Source: Agromyces archimandritae (GTDB lineage Bacteria; Actinomycetota; Actinomycetes; Actinomycetales; Microbacteriaceae). From it: 64,000 nt of DNA. The position numbers and the translations under genes were made by a program. A model generated the notes under the pieces. It saw only the letters and a program-made list of their open reading frames with translations, was not told the origin of the DNA and made no database searches. Shown here in pieces: positions 1-10,769 of this stretch; the stretch's first letter is position 1; each line of letters starts with the position of its first letter. The stretch covers positions 3,389,308 to 3,453,307 of the forward strand of contig NZ_CP071696.1 in NCBI RefSeq assembly GCF_018024495.1, written 5' to 3'.

Positions 1-739
1 CGGCGATGATGCCTTCGGGAACCTCCGTGGACGCGGCCGCATCCGCGAAGAACACCGTCTCCGCGCGCCCGAAGACGCTCGCCGCCGGGGTCTCGTCGGA
101 ACCGGAGAGGGCGGCACCGAGCGCCCAGGCCTTGTCGGCGCCGGCGAGGACGAGCCAGACGCGCTCGGATGCGTTCAGCACGGGCAGGGTGAGGCTCAGC
201 CGCTCGGGCGGCGGCTTCGGGGAGTCGCGGACGGCCACGACGGGCCGATCTTCGACGCGGATCTCGAGCCGGTGCGGGAAGAGGGAGGCGATGTGCCCGT
301 CGGGGCCGACCCCGAGGAAGGCGATGTCGAAGGCCGGGTACGGATGCTCCGCGTCGCCGAACGCCGCGAGCTCCGCGGTGTAGGCTGCCGCCGCCTCATC
401 GAGGCCGAGGCCCGAGTCGGTGCTCGGGAAGCGGTGGATGCCGCCGGCATCCACCCGGTCGAGCAGCGCCGCATCCGCTTGGGCGTCGTTGCGCTCGTCG
501 TCGCCGGCGGGCAGCCAGCGCTCGTCGCCCCACCAGAAGTGCACACGCCCCCAGTCGACCTCTCCGGCCTCGGGCCGGTCGGCGGCCGCTGCGAGCACGG
601 CGGCGCCCATGGAACCGCCCGTGAGTGCGACGTGCACCGGGCCGTCGCCGGATGCCAGCACCCGCAGGAAGCGTGCGGCGACCTCCTCGGCGAGGGCGGC
701 CTTGTCGGCGCGGACGACGACGCGGCGGTCGGCGCTCAT
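1..739 (-). CDS. pgl: 6-phosphogluconolactonase, 3' end cut by window edge
   Basis: Hydrolyses 6-phosphogluconolactone to 6-phosphogluconate, the second step of the oxidative pentose phosphate pathway, in the cytoplasm. The reading frame starts MSADRRVVVRADKAALAEEV and is open for 246 codons to base 1, so the end lies outside the window; the family is usually about 250 residues, so little is missing. Visible family motifs are LTGGSMG near residue 40, the WWGDERW block near 70 and GVGPDGHIASLFP near 150, which holds the catalytic-region histidine. Its ATG overlaps the opcA stop (ATGA), so it is the last visible gene of the tkt-tal-pgi-zwf-opcA-pgl operon and is probably translated by coupling to opcA. 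Confidence 0.93.
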   Translation of the reverse strand, partial: MSADRRVVVRADKAALAEEVAARFLRVLASGDGPVHVALTGGSMGAAVLAAAADRPEAGEVDWGRVHFWWGDERWLPAGDDERNDAQADAALLDRVDAGGIHRFPSTDSGLGLDEAAAAYTAELAAFGDAEHPYPAFDIAFLGVGPDGHIASLFPHRLEIRVEDRPVVAVRDSPKPPPERLSLTLPVLNASERVWLVLAGADKAWALGAALSGSDETPAASVFGRAETVFFADAAASTEVPEGIIA

Positions 740-1698
740 GCGCGCACCACCGCATCCGCCGGCGGTGCGATGAGGTCGATGCCCTGCGTGATGACGTCGC
801 CCCAGAGCTCGTCGGGGTCGAGGCGCCGGAGCTCGTCGGCGAGGCAATCGCGGAGACTGCGACGGGGGAGGGCGACGTCGTGGTCCGGCTGGCCGGGCTG
901 ACGCAGGCGTGCGACGCCGGGCTGGTCGCGGATGAGCTCGATCCGGCCCGAGGCGCGTTCGAGGACGACGCCGTGGATGCCCTGGTGCTCGGCGTCCGCC
1001 GGGGCGAGCTCGTACGCGGTCTCGGCGCCGAGCTGCATCCGCAACCACGCCGCGAGCAGCGTCGTCGACGGCGAGTCGACCGAACCGGTCACCCGCACGT
1101 GCGTGACCGGCTCGTACGGCGGCTGGTCGAGCACAGCGGCCAGCTGCGCCCGCCAGAGCGTCAGCCGGGTCCACGCGAAATCGGCGTCGCCCGGCAGGTA
1201 GCTCTCCTGCAGGTAGGCCAGCGCCCCTTGCGGGTCGGGCTGCGAGGAGGCGTCGGTGATGCGCCGCTGGGCGATGCGGCCGAGCGCGGAACGCCCGGGG
1301 ATCTGCGGGGCGAGCCCGGGCCACCAGGTGACGACGGGCGCGTCCGGCAACAGCAGACCCATCACGAGGCTCTCCTCGTCGCGTGCGGCCGCACCGCAGG
1401 CCCGGAGGATGATGACGTCGCTGGCCCCCGCGTCGCCGCCGACGCGGATCTCCGCATCGAGGCGGGCCGGGATCGCGGTGTCCTCGGTGCCGGGCTCGGT
1501 CGAGACGACGATGACCCGCATCGGGTGCTCGCGCGAGGCGTCGTTCGCGGCCTCGATGGCCTCCTCCTCGCCGCCGGGGGCGGTCGCGATGACGAGCGTG
1601 AGCACGCGGCCGAGGGCGACGACGCCGCCCTCCTCGCGGATCTTCACGAGCGACTTCGAAATGGCGCTCGTCGTCGTGTCGGGCAGGTCGATGATCAT
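736..1698 (-). CDS. opcA: glucose-6-phosphate dehydrogenase assembly protein OpcA
   Basis: Actinobacterial and cyanobacterial OpcA is needed for full activity of glucose-6-phosphate dehydrogenase. The product is 320 residues from the ATG giving MIIDLPDTTTSAISKSLVKI, normal for the family. An in-frame extension upstream would run deep into zwf and is rejected because this ATG overlaps the zwf stop as ATGA. The conserved block around LLLPDAPVVTWWPG sits near residue 120-135. It lies between zwf and pgl with 4-base overlaps at both ends, the usual actinobacterial order, which strongly supports a joint role with Zwf. Confidence 0.93.
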   Translation of the reverse strand: MIIDLPDTTTSAISKSLVKIREEGGVVALGRVLTLVIATAPGGEEEAIEAANDASREHPMRVIVVSTEPGTEDTAIPARLDAEIRVGGDAGASDVIILRACGAAARDEESLVMGLLLPDAPVVTWWPGLAPQIPGRSALGRIAQRRITDASSQPDPQGALAYLQESYLPGDADFAWTRLTLWRAQLAAVLDQPPYEPVTHVRVTGSVDSPSTTLLAAWLRMQLGAETAYELAPADAEHQGIHGVVLERASGRIELIRDQPGVARLRQPGQPDHDVALPRRSLRDCLADELRRLDPDELWGDVITQGIDLIAPPADAVVRA

Positions 1699-3263
1699 GG
1701 GCGCCTCCAGATGCGGCCGTCTCGCTCGAGCAGGGCGTCGGCCGAGGCCGGACCCCAGGTGCCGGGCCGATACTGCTCGGGCGGCCCCTGCGTCGCCCAG
1801 AAGCGTTCGATGGGGTCGAGGATCTTCCACGAGAGCTCGACCTCCTCCTGCCGCGGGAAGAGGGGCGGGTCGCCGAGGAGGACGTCCAGGATCAGCCGCT
1901 CGTACGCCTCCGGGCTCGCCTCGGTGAACGCGTGCCCGTAGCCGAAGTCCATGGTCACGTCGCGCACCTGCATCCCGGCACCGGGCACCTTCGACCCGAA
2001 TCGGATCGTGACGCCTTCGTCGGGCTGGACACGGATCACGAGCGCATTCTGGCCGAGTTCGGAGGTCTGGCTGTCGGCGAAGACCTGCTGCGGGGCGCGT
2101 TTGAAGACGACGGCGATCTCGGTCACGCGGCGCCCGAGACGCTTGCCGGCACGCAGATAGAACGGCACGCCCGCCCAGCGGCGGGTGCCGATGGCGAGCT
2201 TCATCGCCGCGTACGTCTCGGTCGTGGATTCGGGGTTCATCCCCTCCTCTTCGAGGAAGCCGATGACGCGTTCGCCGCCCTGCCAGCCGCCCGAATACTG
2301 CCCGCGGGCCGTGCCGGTCGCGAGGTCATCGGGCAGACGCACCGCGGCGAGGATCTTCTCCTTCTCGGCGCGGAGGTCGGCCGCCTCGAACGAGATCGGC
2401 TCCTCCATCGCCGTGAGGGCCAGCAGCTGCAGCAGATGGTTCTGGATGACGTCCCGTGCCGCTCCGATGCCGTCGTAATAGCCGGCGCGGCCGCCGACGC
2501 CGATGTCCTCGGCCATCGTGATCTGGACGTGGTCGACGTAGTTCGCGTTCCAGATCGGTTCGTAGAGCTGGTTCGCGAAGCGCAGCGCCAGGATGTTCTG
2601 GACCGTCTCCTTGCCGAGGTAGTGGTCGATGCGGAACACCGCATCCGGCGGGAAGACGCTCGCCACGACGTCGTTCAGCTGCCGGGCCGACTCGAGATCG
2701 TGCCCGAACGGCTTCTCGATGACGACGCGGCGCCACTGGCCGTCGCGCTGCTCGGTCAAGCCGGAACGGCGCAGCTGCTCGGTGACGATCGGGAACGAAT
2801 TCGGCGGGATCGACAGGTAGAACGCATGGTTGCCCATCGTGCCGCGTTCCCGGTCGAGGTCTTCGACGACGCGGCGCAACCGGTCGAAGGCCTCGTCGTC
2901 CTGGAAGGTGCCCGGGACGAAGCGGATGCCGCGCGAGAGCTGCTTCCACACGTCTTCGCGGAACTCGGTGCGCGCATACTTCTTGACCGAGTCGTGCACG
3001 ACGCGCTCGAAGTCCTGATCGGCCCAGTCGCGACGGGCGAACCCGACGAGCGCGAAGCCGGGCGGCAGCAACCCGCGGTTGGCGAGATCGTAGACGGCCG
3101 GCATGAGCTTCTTGCGCGACAGGTCACCCGTCACCCCGAAGATGATGAGGCTGGACGGGCCGGCGATACGGTTCAGCCGGTAGTCCTTCGGAGACCGCAG
3201 CGGGTTCCGCCCCGGCCCGATATCGACCGGATGCGTGGGGGCCAGGCGCTCAGTCGATCGCAT
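1695..3263 (-). CDS. zwf: glucose-6-phosphate 1-dehydrogenase
   Basis: Oxidises glucose 6-phosphate to 6-phosphogluconolactone with reduction of NADP+ (or NAD+), the entry to the oxidative pentose phosphate pathway. The 522-residue protein has the Rossmann nucleotide-binding motif IFGVTGDLSRKK at about 41-52, the EKPFGHD block at 183-189 and the active-site signature RIDHYLGKE at 211-219. Length fits the family. The chosen ATG overlaps the end of pgi by 14 bases, so the gene is embedded in one polycistronic unit, and its own stop overlaps the opcA start. Confidence 0.96.
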   Translation of the reverse strand: MRSTERLAPTHPVDIGPGRNPLRSPKDYRLNRIAGPSSLIIFGVTGDLSRKKLMPAVYDLANRGLLPPGFALVGFARRDWADQDFERVVHDSVKKYARTEFREDVWKQLSRGIRFVPGTFQDDEAFDRLRRVVEDLDRERGTMGNHAFYLSIPPNSFPIVTEQLRRSGLTEQRDGQWRRVVIEKPFGHDLESARQLNDVVASVFPPDAVFRIDHYLGKETVQNILALRFANQLYEPIWNANYVDHVQITMAEDIGVGGRAGYYDGIGAARDVIQNHLLQLLALTAMEEPISFEAADLRAEKEKILAAVRLPDDLATGTARGQYSGGWQGGERVIGFLEEEGMNPESTTETYAAMKLAIGTRRWAGVPFYLRAGKRLGRRVTEIAVVFKRAPQQVFADSQTSELGQNALVIRVQPDEGVTIRFGSKVPGAGMQVRDVTMDFGYGHAFTEASPEAYERLILDVLLGDPPLFPRQEEVELSWKILDPIERFWATQGPPEQYRPGTWGPASADALLERDGRIWRRP

Positions 3264-4848
3264 CGAACAGCGCCGCGAGGTCCGCGGAGGGATCGGTGAG
3301 GGTGAGCGTCAGCACGGGGCGCCCGTGCGCGGCCAGGACGCCGGCGTCACCGGATGCCTGCGCGGCGATGAGGCGCCCGAAGCCGAACGGACGACCGGGG
3401 ATCTCGAGATCCACGGCGGCATGCTGCGTGATCTGCAGGAACACCCCGTTCGCCGGACCGCCCTTGTGGTACTGGCCCGTCGAGTGCAGGAATCGCGGCC
3501 CCCACCCGAAGGTGACGGGGCGCCCGGCGCGGGCGGCGAGCTTCGCGCGCAGCCCGACGAGCTCGGGGAATGCCACGCGGTCGACGTAGGCCTGGACCGC
3601 GAGGTATCCGTCGCCGGGCAGCTCCTCGAGCAGCACGTCGATGGCCGAGGCGAGATCGCTCGCGGCCCCGATGACCTCCGGGGTTCCGCGCACCTCGACG
3701 CCGTCGGCGACGAAGGCCGCCGGCGAGGGAGCGGGCTGCGCGTCGAGCAGTTCGCGGGCCGCGGCCTTGGCGGCCTCCACGTCGGGCTGGTCGAACGGGT
3801 CGATCCCGAGCAGCACGCCGGCGACGGCCGTGGCGACCTCCCAGACGAAGAACTGCGCGCCGAGCGGGCCCGAAATGCGAATCTCGTCGACCTCGGCGAC
3901 GGGCACCTCGCCAGCGTCGGCGACGAGGCGCACGAGCTGCAGATCCGGCAAACCAGCGGCGAGCTCGGGCGCATCCGGCTCGAGCACGACGGGGAGGACG
4001 CCCGTGCCCTGCTTGCCCGTCGACTCGGCGATGAGCTGCTCGGCCCAGTCTCCGAAGCCGGCGATGGCGGTGCCGTCGGCGACGATGCCGAGCTTGTCGC
4101 GGCGCGGCTCGGTCGCGGCGATCGCGGCGCCGAGCACGAGGCCGGGGTTCGCCGGGTCGTCGCTCGCGAGCACCCCGGCCACCGCATCGGCCTCGTCGAG
4201 GAGGGCACCGAGATCCACACCCGCAAGGCCGGAGGGGACGAGCCCGAAGGCGGTGAGCGCCGAATAGCGGCCGCCGACGTTCGGATCGGCGTTGAACACG
4301 CGGTAGCCGGCTTCGCGGGCCGAGGCGTCGAGCGGAGAGCCCGGATCGGTGACGATGACGATCCGTTCGGCCGGGTCGATGCCGGCGTCCCGGAACGCCT
4401 GCTCGAACACGCGCCGCTGGCTGTCCGTCTCGACCGTGGAGCCGGACTTCGACGACACGACGAGGGCCGTCCGGTCGAGCCGGTCGTCGAGGGCGGCGCG
4501 CACCTGGCCGGGTTCGGTGGAGTCGAGGACGGTGAGCTCGACGCCGGCCGTGCGGGTGATGACCTCGGGAGCGAGCGACGAACCGCCCATGCCGGCCAGG
4601 ACGATGCGCGTCACACCGCGTGCGGCCAGCTCTTCGCGCAGCGCGAGGATCTCGGGCACGAGCGGACGCGAGACGGCGACCGCCTCCGTCCATCCCAGCC
4701 GGATCGCGGCCTCGGCCTCCGCGGCCGGCCCCCACAGGGTCGCGTCCTTCGCGGCGATCCGACTCGCGATGCGGGCCTCGACGAGGCCGGGAACGGCCCG
4801 CTCCACGGCCTCCGCGGCGGCGCCGCCGACGACGATGCCGACGCTCAT
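3250..4848 (-). CDS. pgi: glucose-6-phosphate isomerase
   Basis: Interconverts glucose 6-phosphate and fructose 6-phosphate, linking glycolysis with the pentose phosphate shunt. The 532-residue product starts [23 protein letters not shown]-type sugar-phosphate binding features are visible, such as [14 protein letters not shown] near residues 90-105 and [12 protein letters not shown] near 140. It looks like the divergent actinobacterial form found beside tal and zwf rather than the E. coli type. The start was placed at the ATG overlapping the tal stop (ATGA); a longer in-frame version would run into tal coding sequence. Confidence 0.92.
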   Translation of the reverse strand: MSVGIVVGGAAAEAVERAVPGLVEARIASRIAAKDATLWGPAAEAEAAIRLGWTEAVAVSRPLVPEILALREELAARGVTRIVLAGMGGSSLAPEVITRTAGVELTVLDSTEPGQVRAALDDRLDRTALVVSSKSGSTVETDSQRRVFEQAFRDAGIDPAERIVIVTDPGSPLDASAREAGYRVFNADPNVGGRYSALTAFGLVPSGLAGVDLGALLDEADAVAGVLASDDPANPGLVLGAAIAATEPRRDKLGIVADGTAIAGFGDWAEQLIAESTGKQGTGVLPVVLEPDAPELAAGLPDLQLVRLVADAGEVPVAEVDEIRISGPLGAQFFVWEVATAVAGVLLGIDPFDQPDVEAAKAAARELLDAQPAPSPAAFVADGVEVRGTPEVIGAASDLASAIDVLLEELPGDGYLAVQAYVDRVAFPELVGLRAKLAARAGRPVTFGWGPRFLHSTGQYHKGGPANGVFLQITQHAAVDLEIPGRPFGFGRLIAAQASGDAGVLAAHGRPVLTLTLTDPSADLAALFDAID

Positions 4849-5954
4849 CGGGCGGCCTCCAGCGCTCCGCGGACCGTGTCGAGGAGTTCGTTCCACGACA
4901 CGATGAACTTGTCGACGCCCTCCCGTTCGAGCAGTGCCGTGACGTCGTCGTAGTCGATGCCGACCGCGGCGAGCGCGTCGAGGGCCGCCTTCGCATCGGC
5001 GGCCGCACCCGTGACGGTGTCGCCGGCGATCTCGGCGTGGTCGAAGGTCGCCTCGAGGGTCTTCTCGGGCATCGTGTTCACGACGCCGGGGGCGACCAGT
5101 TCCGTCACATACAGGGTGTCGGGCAGGGCCGGATCCTTCACCCCGGTCGACGCCCACAGCGGCCGCTGCCGCTTCGCGCCCGCATCCAGGAGCGCCTTCG
5201 CACGCTCGCTCGCGAACTCGTCCAGGTAGAGGGCGTAGGCCAGACGCGCGTTCGCGATGCCGCCCGTCGACTTCAGCGCGAGCGCCTCCTCGGTGCCGAT
5301 CGCGGCGAGGCGCTTGTCGATCTCCGTGTCGACGCGCGAGACGAAGAACGACGCCACCGAGTGGATCTGCGACAGGTCGAGGCCGGCGGCCTTCGCCTGC
5401 TCGAGACCGGTGAGATACGCGTCGACGACCTGACGGTGCCGTTCGAGGCTGAAGATCAGCGTCACGTTCACGCTGATGCCCTTCGCGATCGACGCCGTGA
5501 TGGCTTCGAGGCCCTCGACGGTCGCCGGGATCTTGATCATCGCGTTCGGACGGTCGACTTTCGCCCAGAGCTCCTCGGCCTGGGCGATCGTACCGGCCGC
5601 ATCGTGCGCCAGCACGGGGGAGACCTCGATCGAAACGCGACCGTCGTAGCCGTCGGTCGACTCGTACACCGGCGCGAAGACGCCGGCGGCGTTGCGCACA
5701 TCGTCGGTGGTGATGTCGAACACGGCCTGTTCGGCATCCGCACCCGAAGCCGCCAAAGCGGCCAGCTGACCCGTGTAGCCGTCGCCCTTCGCGAGGGCCC
5801 CGGCGAAGATCGTCGGGTTCGTGGTGACGCCGACGACGTCGCGTTCGCGGATGAGTCGCTCGAGATCGCCCGACTCGATGCGGGAGCGCGAGAGGTCGTC
5901 GAGCCAGATGCTCACGCCGGCCTCGGAGAGGCGGGCGGTGGGAGTGGTGGACAT
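4845..5954 (-). CDS. tal: transaldolase
   Basis: Transfers a dihydroxyacetone unit between sugar phosphates in the non-oxidative pentose phosphate pathway. From the ATG giving [20 protein letters not shown] the protein is 369 residues, typical of actinobacterial transaldolase. The [14 protein letters not shown] motif lies near 41-54 and the Schiff-base lysine is in [12 protein letters not shown] (K141). An ATG three codons upstream (base 5963) is also possible. A strong AAGGAG sits only 2 bases before that first ATG but 11 before the second, so I prefer the second. It follows tkt after 25 bases and overlaps pgi by 4. Confidence 0.94.
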   Translation of the reverse strand: MSTTPTARLSEAGVSIWLDDLSRSRIESGDLERLIRERDVVGVTTNPTIFAGALAKGDGYTGQLAALAASGADAEQAVFDITTDDVRNAAGVFAPVYESTDGYDGRVSIEVSPVLAHDAAGTIAQAEELWAKVDRPNAMIKIPATVEGLEAITASIAKGISVNVTLIFSLERHRQVVDAYLTGLEQAKAAGLDLSQIHSVASFFVSRVDTEIDKRLAAIGTEEALALKSTGGIANARLAYALYLDEFASERAKALLDAGAKRQRPLWASTGVKDPALPDTLYVTELVAPGVVNTMPEKTLEATFDHAEIAGDTVTGAAADAKAALDALAAVGIDYDDVTALLEREGVDKFIVSWNELLDTVRGALEAAR

Positions 5955-5979
5955 TGCGATCATTTCTCCTTCTCGCCCG

Positions 5980-8070
5980 TCACGCGGCGAGCGATGCCTT
6001 CGCGGCCTCGACCACGGCCTCGGCCGTGATCCCGAACTCGCGGAACAGGGTCTGGTAGTCGGCGCTCGCACCGAAGTGCTCGATCGACACGGCACGGCCG
6101 CGGTCGCCGATGTAGGGTCGCCATCCGAGCGCGATGCCGGCCTCGACCGATACGCGCGCCATGACGGATGCCGGCAGCACCTGCTCGCGGTACTCGGCAG
6201 GCTGCTCCTCGAACCACTCGAGCGAGGGTGCCGAAACGACGCGTGCGTTGATCCCGTCGGCGGCGAGCGCTTCGCGCGCGGCGACCGCCAGCTGGACCTC
6301 GGATCCCGTCGCCATGAGGATGACATCGGGCGTCCCGCCCGGCGCCTCGGCGAGCACGTACGCGCCCTTGGCGACGCCGGCGGCGGATGCCAGGGCGTCG
6401 CCCGAAGCCTCCCCGTCGCCGCGTTCGAACACGGGCACGTTCTGACGCGTGAGCGCGATGCCCGTCGGCCCGCCGCGACGCTTCAGGATCTCGAGCCAGG
6501 CCGCGGCCGTCTCGTTCGCGTCGGCCGGACGGACGACCGTCATGCCCGGGATCGCGCGGAGCGCCGTGAGCTGCTCGATCGGCTGATGCGTCGGGCCGTC
6601 CTCGCCGAGCGCGACGGAGTCGTGCGTCCAGACGAAGATCGAGGGCACCTGCATGAGCGCGGCCAGCCGCACCGCAGGGCGCATGTAGTCGCTGAAGATG
6701 AGGAACGTGCCGCCGAACGCGCGCGTCGGGCCGTGCAGCACGATCCCGTTCAGGATCGAGGCCATCGCGTGCTCGCGGATGCCGAAGTGCAGCACCCGGC
6801 CGTACGGGTCGCCGCTGAACTCGTGCGTCGACCACTCGGGCGGGTTGAACGAGGACGCGCCCTTGATGGTCGTGAGGTTCGACTCGGCCAGGTCGGCCGA
6901 TCCGCCCCACAGCTCCGGCAGACGCTCGGCGAGGGCGTTGATCACCTTGCCCGAGGCGGCCCGTGTCGACACGGCCGTTCCGGACTCGAAGACGGGGAGC
7001 GCCTCAGCGATATCCGCCGGCAGCTCGCCGGCCTCGAGACGGTCCAACAGCGCCTTGCGCTCCGGGTTCGCAGTCGCCCAGGCGTCGAAGGCGCGCTGCC
7101 ACTCCTCGCGGGCGGCCGCACCGCGCCCGACGGCACCGCGCGTGTGCGAGATGACGTCGTCGGCGACGGCGAAGTGCTGCTCCGGGTCGAAGCCGAGCGC
7201 ACGCTTCGTCGCCGCGAGCTCCTCGGCTCCGAGAGCCGAACCGTGCACCTTGCCCGTGTTCTGCTTGCCGGGGGAGGGCCAGCCGATGATCGTCTTCAGG
7301 ATGATGATCGACGGCTTCGCCTGCTCGCCCTTGGCCGCCTCGATCGCCCGGTGCAGCTCGGCGACGTCCTCGACGTACTGCCCGGTCTTCTTCCAGTCGA
7401 CCGTCTGCACATGCCATCCGTACGCCTCGTAGCGTTCGGCGACGTTCTCGGTGAAGGCGACGTTCGTGTCGTCCTCGATCGAGATCTGGTTCGCGTCGTA
7501 GATCACGACGAGGTTGCCGAGCCCCTGGTGGCCCGCGAGCGAGGACGCCTCGCTCGTCACGCCCTCCTGCAGGTCGCCGTCGCTGGCGATCACATAGACG
7601 AAGTGGTCGAAGGGGCTGTCGCCGGCCGGAGCCTCCGGGTCGAAGAGGCCGCGCTCGTAGCGCGACGCGTACGCGAAGCCGACGGCCGAGGCCAGGCCCT
7701 GGCCGAGCGGACCCGTGGTGATCTCGACACCGGCCGTATGACCGTATTCAGGGTGGCCCGGCGTCTTCGAGCCCCAGGTGCGCAGCGCCTGCAGATCCTC
7801 GAGCTCGAGTCCGTCGCCCGCGTAGTACAACTGCACGTACTGGGTGAGGGAGGAATGGCCGGCCGACAGGATGAACCGGTCGCGCCCGAGCCACCCATGA
7901 TCGGCGGGGTCGCGGCGCATGACCTTCTGGAAGAGGAGATAGGCGGCCGGGGCGAGGCTCATCGCGGTGCCCGGATGCCCGTTGCCCACCTTCTCGACCG
8001 CGTCGGCCGCGAGCACGCGCGCCGTATCGACCGCCCGGTCGTCGATGGGTTCCCACTGCAGTGTTGACAC
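5980..8070 (-). CDS. tkt: transketolase
   Basis: Thiamine-diphosphate enzyme of the non-oxidative pentose phosphate pathway that moves two-carbon units between sugar phosphates. The GTG start giving [20 protein letters not shown] yields 696 residues, the normal size. The thiamine/Mg region is visible as [20 protein letters not shown] at about 162-181, ending in [13 protein letters not shown], and the substrate-facing [10 protein letters not shown] lies at 29-38. A longer in-frame start (GTG at 8145) is possible but adds a non-conserved tail. As the first gene of the six-gene run it probably carries the operon promoter, in the 288-base gap shared with divergent ctaB. Confidence 0.95.
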   Translation of the reverse strand: MSTLQWEPIDDRAVDTARVLAADAVEKVGNGHPGTAMSLAPAAYLLFQKVMRRDPADHGWLGRDRFILSAGHSSLTQYVQLYYAGDGLELEDLQALRTWGSKTPGHPEYGHTAGVEITTGPLGQGLASAVGFAYASRYERGLFDPEAPAGDSPFDHFVYVIASDGDLQEGVTSEASSLAGHQGLGNLVVIYDANQISIEDDTNVAFTENVAERYEAYGWHVQTVDWKKTGQYVEDVAELHRAIEAAKGEQAKPSIIILKTIIGWPSPGKQNTGKVHGSALGAEELAATKRALGFDPEQHFAVADDVISHTRGAVGRGAAAREEWQRAFDAWATANPERKALLDRLEAGELPADIAEALPVFESGTAVSTRAASGKVINALAERLPELWGGSADLAESNLTTIKGASSFNPPEWSTHEFSGDPYGRVLHFGIREHAMASILNGIVLHGPTRAFGGTFLIFSDYMRPAVRLAALMQVPSIFVWTHDSVALGEDGPTHQPIEQLTALRAIPGMTVVRPADANETAAAWLEILKRRGGPTGIALTRQNVPVFERGDGEASGDALASAAGVAKGAYVLAEAPGGTPDVILMATGSEVQLAVAAREALAADGINARVVSAPSLEWFEEQPAEYREQVLPASVMARVSVEAGIALGWRPYIGDRGRAVSIEHFGASADYQTLFREFGITAEAVVEAAKASLAA

Positions 8071-8358
8071 TTTGGAGCTGATCCTTCCGATCGTGACGGC
8101 GCCGAGCACCCGGAAGATCCCGGATGCGTCGAGCGTTCGGGTCACGCCGACGATGCGTCATTCCGGCGTTCTCGGGCCGGATCCCCACGCCACCGTGCGC
8201 GCACCCTCAGTATAGGGATTCGGATATGCCGCCGATATTGCGTGACGCTCACGAGGGACGCGATGGACGGTGAGGCCGCCGGCGCCCCGGAGAGGCCGTA
8301 GAATCGGAGGGGTGCGCGCCGTCTCCGGTCGCGCATGCGTCTGCGTGGAAGAGGTTCG
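8071..8358. promoter_or_regulatory. divergent tkt / ctaB intergenic region
   Basis: This 288-base gap separates the divergent tkt operon and ctaB, so it should hold promoters for both. A TAGAAT hexamer at 8299-8304 could be the ctaB -10, identical to the rplU -10 box, which would give a leader of about 48 bases; I see no good -35 at the right distance. A small AT-rich cluster at 8212-8238 (tatagggattcgg, gatattg) is the likeliest place for tkt promoter elements. No gene is seen here. Confidence 0.35.
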
Positions 8359-9282
8359 ATGGACACCGCCGTGGAGGAGATCCGCACGAGGCCCGCCGGC
8401 ATCGGCTGGAAGCGGAAGGTCGCCGCCTACGTCTCGCTCACCAAGCCGCGCGTCGTCGAGCTGCTGCTCGTCGTCACGGTGCCGGCCATGATCCTCGCCG
8501 CAGACGGCATCCCGGACCTCTGGCTCGTCGTCGCCACCCTCATCGGCGGGTACCTCAGCGCAGGAGCCGCCGGTTCGTTCAACTGCTATATCGACCGCGA
8601 CATCGACCGCGTCATGAAGCGCACCAGCAAGCGGCCCCTCGTCACCGGCGAACTCAGCGACCGCGAAGCGCTCGTGTTCTCCTGGACCCTCGCCGTCGTC
8701 TCCACCGTCTGGTTCGCCGTCTTCACCAACTGGCTCGCCACCGCGCTCTCGGTCGCCGCCGTCCTGCTCTACGTCGTCTTCTACACGCTCATCCTGAAGC
8801 GCCGCACCTCGCAGAACATCATCTGGGGCGGCATCGCCGGCTGCATGCCCGTGCTCATCGGCTGGGCCGCCGTCACCGGCAGCCTCGACTGGGCGCCCTT
8901 CATCCTCTTCCTCATCATCTTCCTCTGGACACCCCCGCACTACTGGCCGCTGTCCATGAAATACCGCGAAGACTACGCCGCCGCAGGCGTCCCCATGCTC
9001 GCCGTCGTCCGCGGCCGCGCACAGGTCGGCCTGCAGGTCATCCTCTACGGCTGGGCGATGGTCGCCAGCTCCCTCATCCTCATCCCCGTCGCCGGCATGG
9101 GCCTGACCTACACCGCCGTCGCGATCGGCGTCGGCGGCTGGTTCATCTACGAGACCCACCGCCTCTACAACCGGGCCATCCGCCACGCCGACGTCTCGCC
9201 CATGCGCGTCTTCCACGGCTCGATCGTCTTCCTCTCCCTCATCTTCCTCGCCGTCGGCGTGGACCCGCTGCTGCCGTTCTGA
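8359..9282 (+). CDS. ctaB: heme O synthase (protoheme IX farnesyltransferase)
   Basis: Integral membrane UbiA-family prenyltransferase that attaches a farnesyl group to heme b, making heme O for cytochrome oxidase. The 307-residue product starts [20 protein letters not shown] behind a GGAAGAGG ribosome-binding site. The catalytic Mg-diphosphate motif [20 protein letters not shown] lies at 75-94, and a second conserved acidic loop includes the [13 protein letters not shown] region. About nine hydrophobic segments fill the rest. It is divergent from tkt, an arrangement common in actinobacteria, and its partner ctaA lies 1.8 kb downstream on the opposite strand. Confidence 0.95.
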   Translation: MDTAVEEIRTRPAGIGWKRKVAAYVSLTKPRVVELLLVVTVPAMILAADGIPDLWLVVATLIGGYLSAGAAGSFNCYIDRDIDRVMKRTSKRPLVTGELSDREALVFSWTLAVVSTVWFAVFTNWLATALSVAAVLLYVVFYTLILKRRTSQNIIWGGIAGCMPVLIGWAAVTGSLDWAPFILFLIIFLWTPPHYWPLSMKYREDYAAAGVPMLAVVRGRAQVGLQVILYGWAMVASSLILIPVAGMGLTYTAVAIGVGGWFIYETHRLYNRAIRHADVSPMRVFHGSIVFLSLIFLAVGVDPLLPF

Positions 9283-9294
9283 GCTGGATTGCAC

Positions 9295-9530
9295 GCCGGT
9301 CCCTGCCCGGCGTGCCGCGGTTGGCTCGGGTGGATGGCCGGGATCGGCGGCGAGCAAGTCGCCGCCTTGTGGAGCGTGTTACGGGTGTCGGTGGGGCCGG
9401 TCCCTGCCCGGCGTGCCGCGGTCGGGTCGGGTGGATGGCCGGGTTCGGCGGCGAGCAAGTCGCCGCCTTGTAGAGCGTGTTACGCCTGTCGGTGGGGCCG
9501 GTCCCCGCCCGGCGTGCCGCGGTCGGGTGC
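9295..9530 (+). repeat. 101-bp tandem repeat, 2.3 copies
   Basis: Units beginning gccggtccctgcccggcgtg start at 9295, 9396 and 9497, giving a constant 101-base period. The third copy breaks off after about 35 bases. Copies differ by only a few substitutions. Each full unit carries a perfect 8-bp hairpin, GGCGGCGA-gcaag-TCGCCGCC, at 9346-9366 and 9447-9467. The array starts just after the ctaB stop, so these hairpins may act as transcription terminators, though no T-run follows them. Confidence 0.85.
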
Positions 9531-9936
9531 ATGGCGCGCCGGCCGCATCCAGCCAGCGCCACGGAATCGGAGATCGCCACGGATTCGGATGGATGGAGCT
9601 GAATCCGTCCGAAATCGTGGTGAGATCCGGAAATGCGGCCCTGTCCGGCTCGGCTCGGATAGGAGCAAACGGATCGGCCCTGCCCGGCCCGGCCCTGCCC
9701 GGCTCGGCTCGAAGCAAACGCATCTGACCGTTGCCCCGCGCGCTACATGGGCAATCCGCCACGGAATCGGAGATCGCCACGGATTCGGATGGATGGGGCG
9801 GGAATCATCCGGATCCGTGGCGATCTCCGAAGCGGTGGCGGGCGACCTCTCCTCCCCAACGCGCTGCGACCCGATGCACTTCACAGATCCGGGAATCCGG
9901 GGGATGCGACGGCGTTCCGTGCGGCAGGGTGTCCGC
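9531..9936. repeat. palindromic repeat region upstream of the DUF559 gene
   Basis: No convincing gene is seen between the tandem array and the DUF559 gene. It holds two identical 38-base sequences at 9559-9596 and 9759-9796, exactly 200 bases apart, beginning ccacggaatcggagatcgcc. The second is followed at about 9808-9840 by its inverse (catccggatccgtggcgatc onward), so each unit can fold into a long imperfect hairpin. Between them are short gcccggctcggctcg-type repeats around 9648-9715. Further copies of the same unit lie beyond the DUF559 gene. Confidence 0.75.
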
Positions 9937-10764
9937 ATGCCAGTTCTCGACCAGACGATGCGACGGCACAACGGCGTCGCACGCATGACCACCCTGCAAC
10001 GCGAAGGCCACACCCGCCACCTGCTCCGCCGGGCGATCTCCGACGGGCGTCTCGAACGCATCCGCCCCGGCTGGGTGTGCGTTCCCGGCGCCGACCGGGA
10101 ACTCGTGACCGCGGCGCGAACGGGATCCGTGCTCACCTGCGTCACCCAGGCCCGGCGCCTCGGCCTCTGGGTGCTCCACGAGGACGAACCCCACGTCGCG
10201 ACCGATCCGCACGGCTCGACGCCCAGGATCGACGGCAGATTGCACTGGGCCCTTCCGCCCGTCCGGCGCCACCCCGATGCCATCACCGATCCCATCGAGA
10301 ACGTGCTGGTGCTCGTCGCCGCTTGCCAACCGCACGAGGCGGCGCTGGCGGTGTGGGAATCGGCGCTGCGGATGGGTGCCGTTTCCAAAGACGCGCTCGC
10401 GAGGCTCCCGCTGACCGCGCACGCTCGCAGGCTTCTGCGTGAGGCGATGATCACCGCGGACTCGGGTCTCGAGACGATCGTCCACGATCGCCTGCACTGG
10501 CTCGGTGTGCGGATCGTGCCGCAGGCATGGGTCGAAGGGCATCGCGTCGACTTCCTCATCGGGGATCGCCTGGTCGTCCAGATCGACGGCGGAACCCATG
10601 TCGGCGCGCAGCGCAACGCGGACAACGCCCACGACGCTGCGCTCATGCTGCGCGGCTATCACGTCATCCGGATCGGATATCGGCAGGTCATCGATGATTG
10701 GGCGGGCGTGCAGGACGTCATCGTGCGCGCCGTCGCCCAGAACCTGCACCGCCGTGCGGCCTGA
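9937..10764 (+). CDS. DUF559 domain protein with AbiEi-like N-terminus (Vsr-like nuclease fold)
   Basis: The 275-residue protein has an N-terminal part like the winged-helix/AbiEi proteins common in actinobacteria (GHTRHLLRRAISDGRLERIRPG at about 24-45). Its C-terminal domain resembles DUF559, a PD-(D/E)xK-like fold related to very-short-patch-repair endonucleases. The putative metal-binding residues are D205 (HRVDFLIGD) and QIDGGTH at 215-221; the usual glutamate is replaced by Q215, so catalysis is uncertain. The start is set at an ATG with a nearby cagggtg; ATG 9904 in frame is an alternative. It is a single gene bracketed on both sides by the same palindromic repeat family. Function unknown. 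Confidence 0.7.
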   Translation: MPVLDQTMRRHNGVARMTTLQREGHTRHLLRRAISDGRLERIRPGWVCVPGADRELVTAARTGSVLTCVTQARRLGLWVLHEDEPHVATDPHGSTPRIDGRLHWALPPVRRHPDAITDPIENVLVLVAACQPHEAALAVWESALRMGAVSKDALARLPLTAHARRLLREAMITADSGLETIVHDRLHWLGVRIVPQAWVEGHRVDFLIGDRLVVQIDGGTHVGAQRNADNAHDAALMLRGYHVIRIGYRQVIDDWAGVQDVIVRAVAQNLHRRAA

Positions 10765-10769
10765 GTTCG

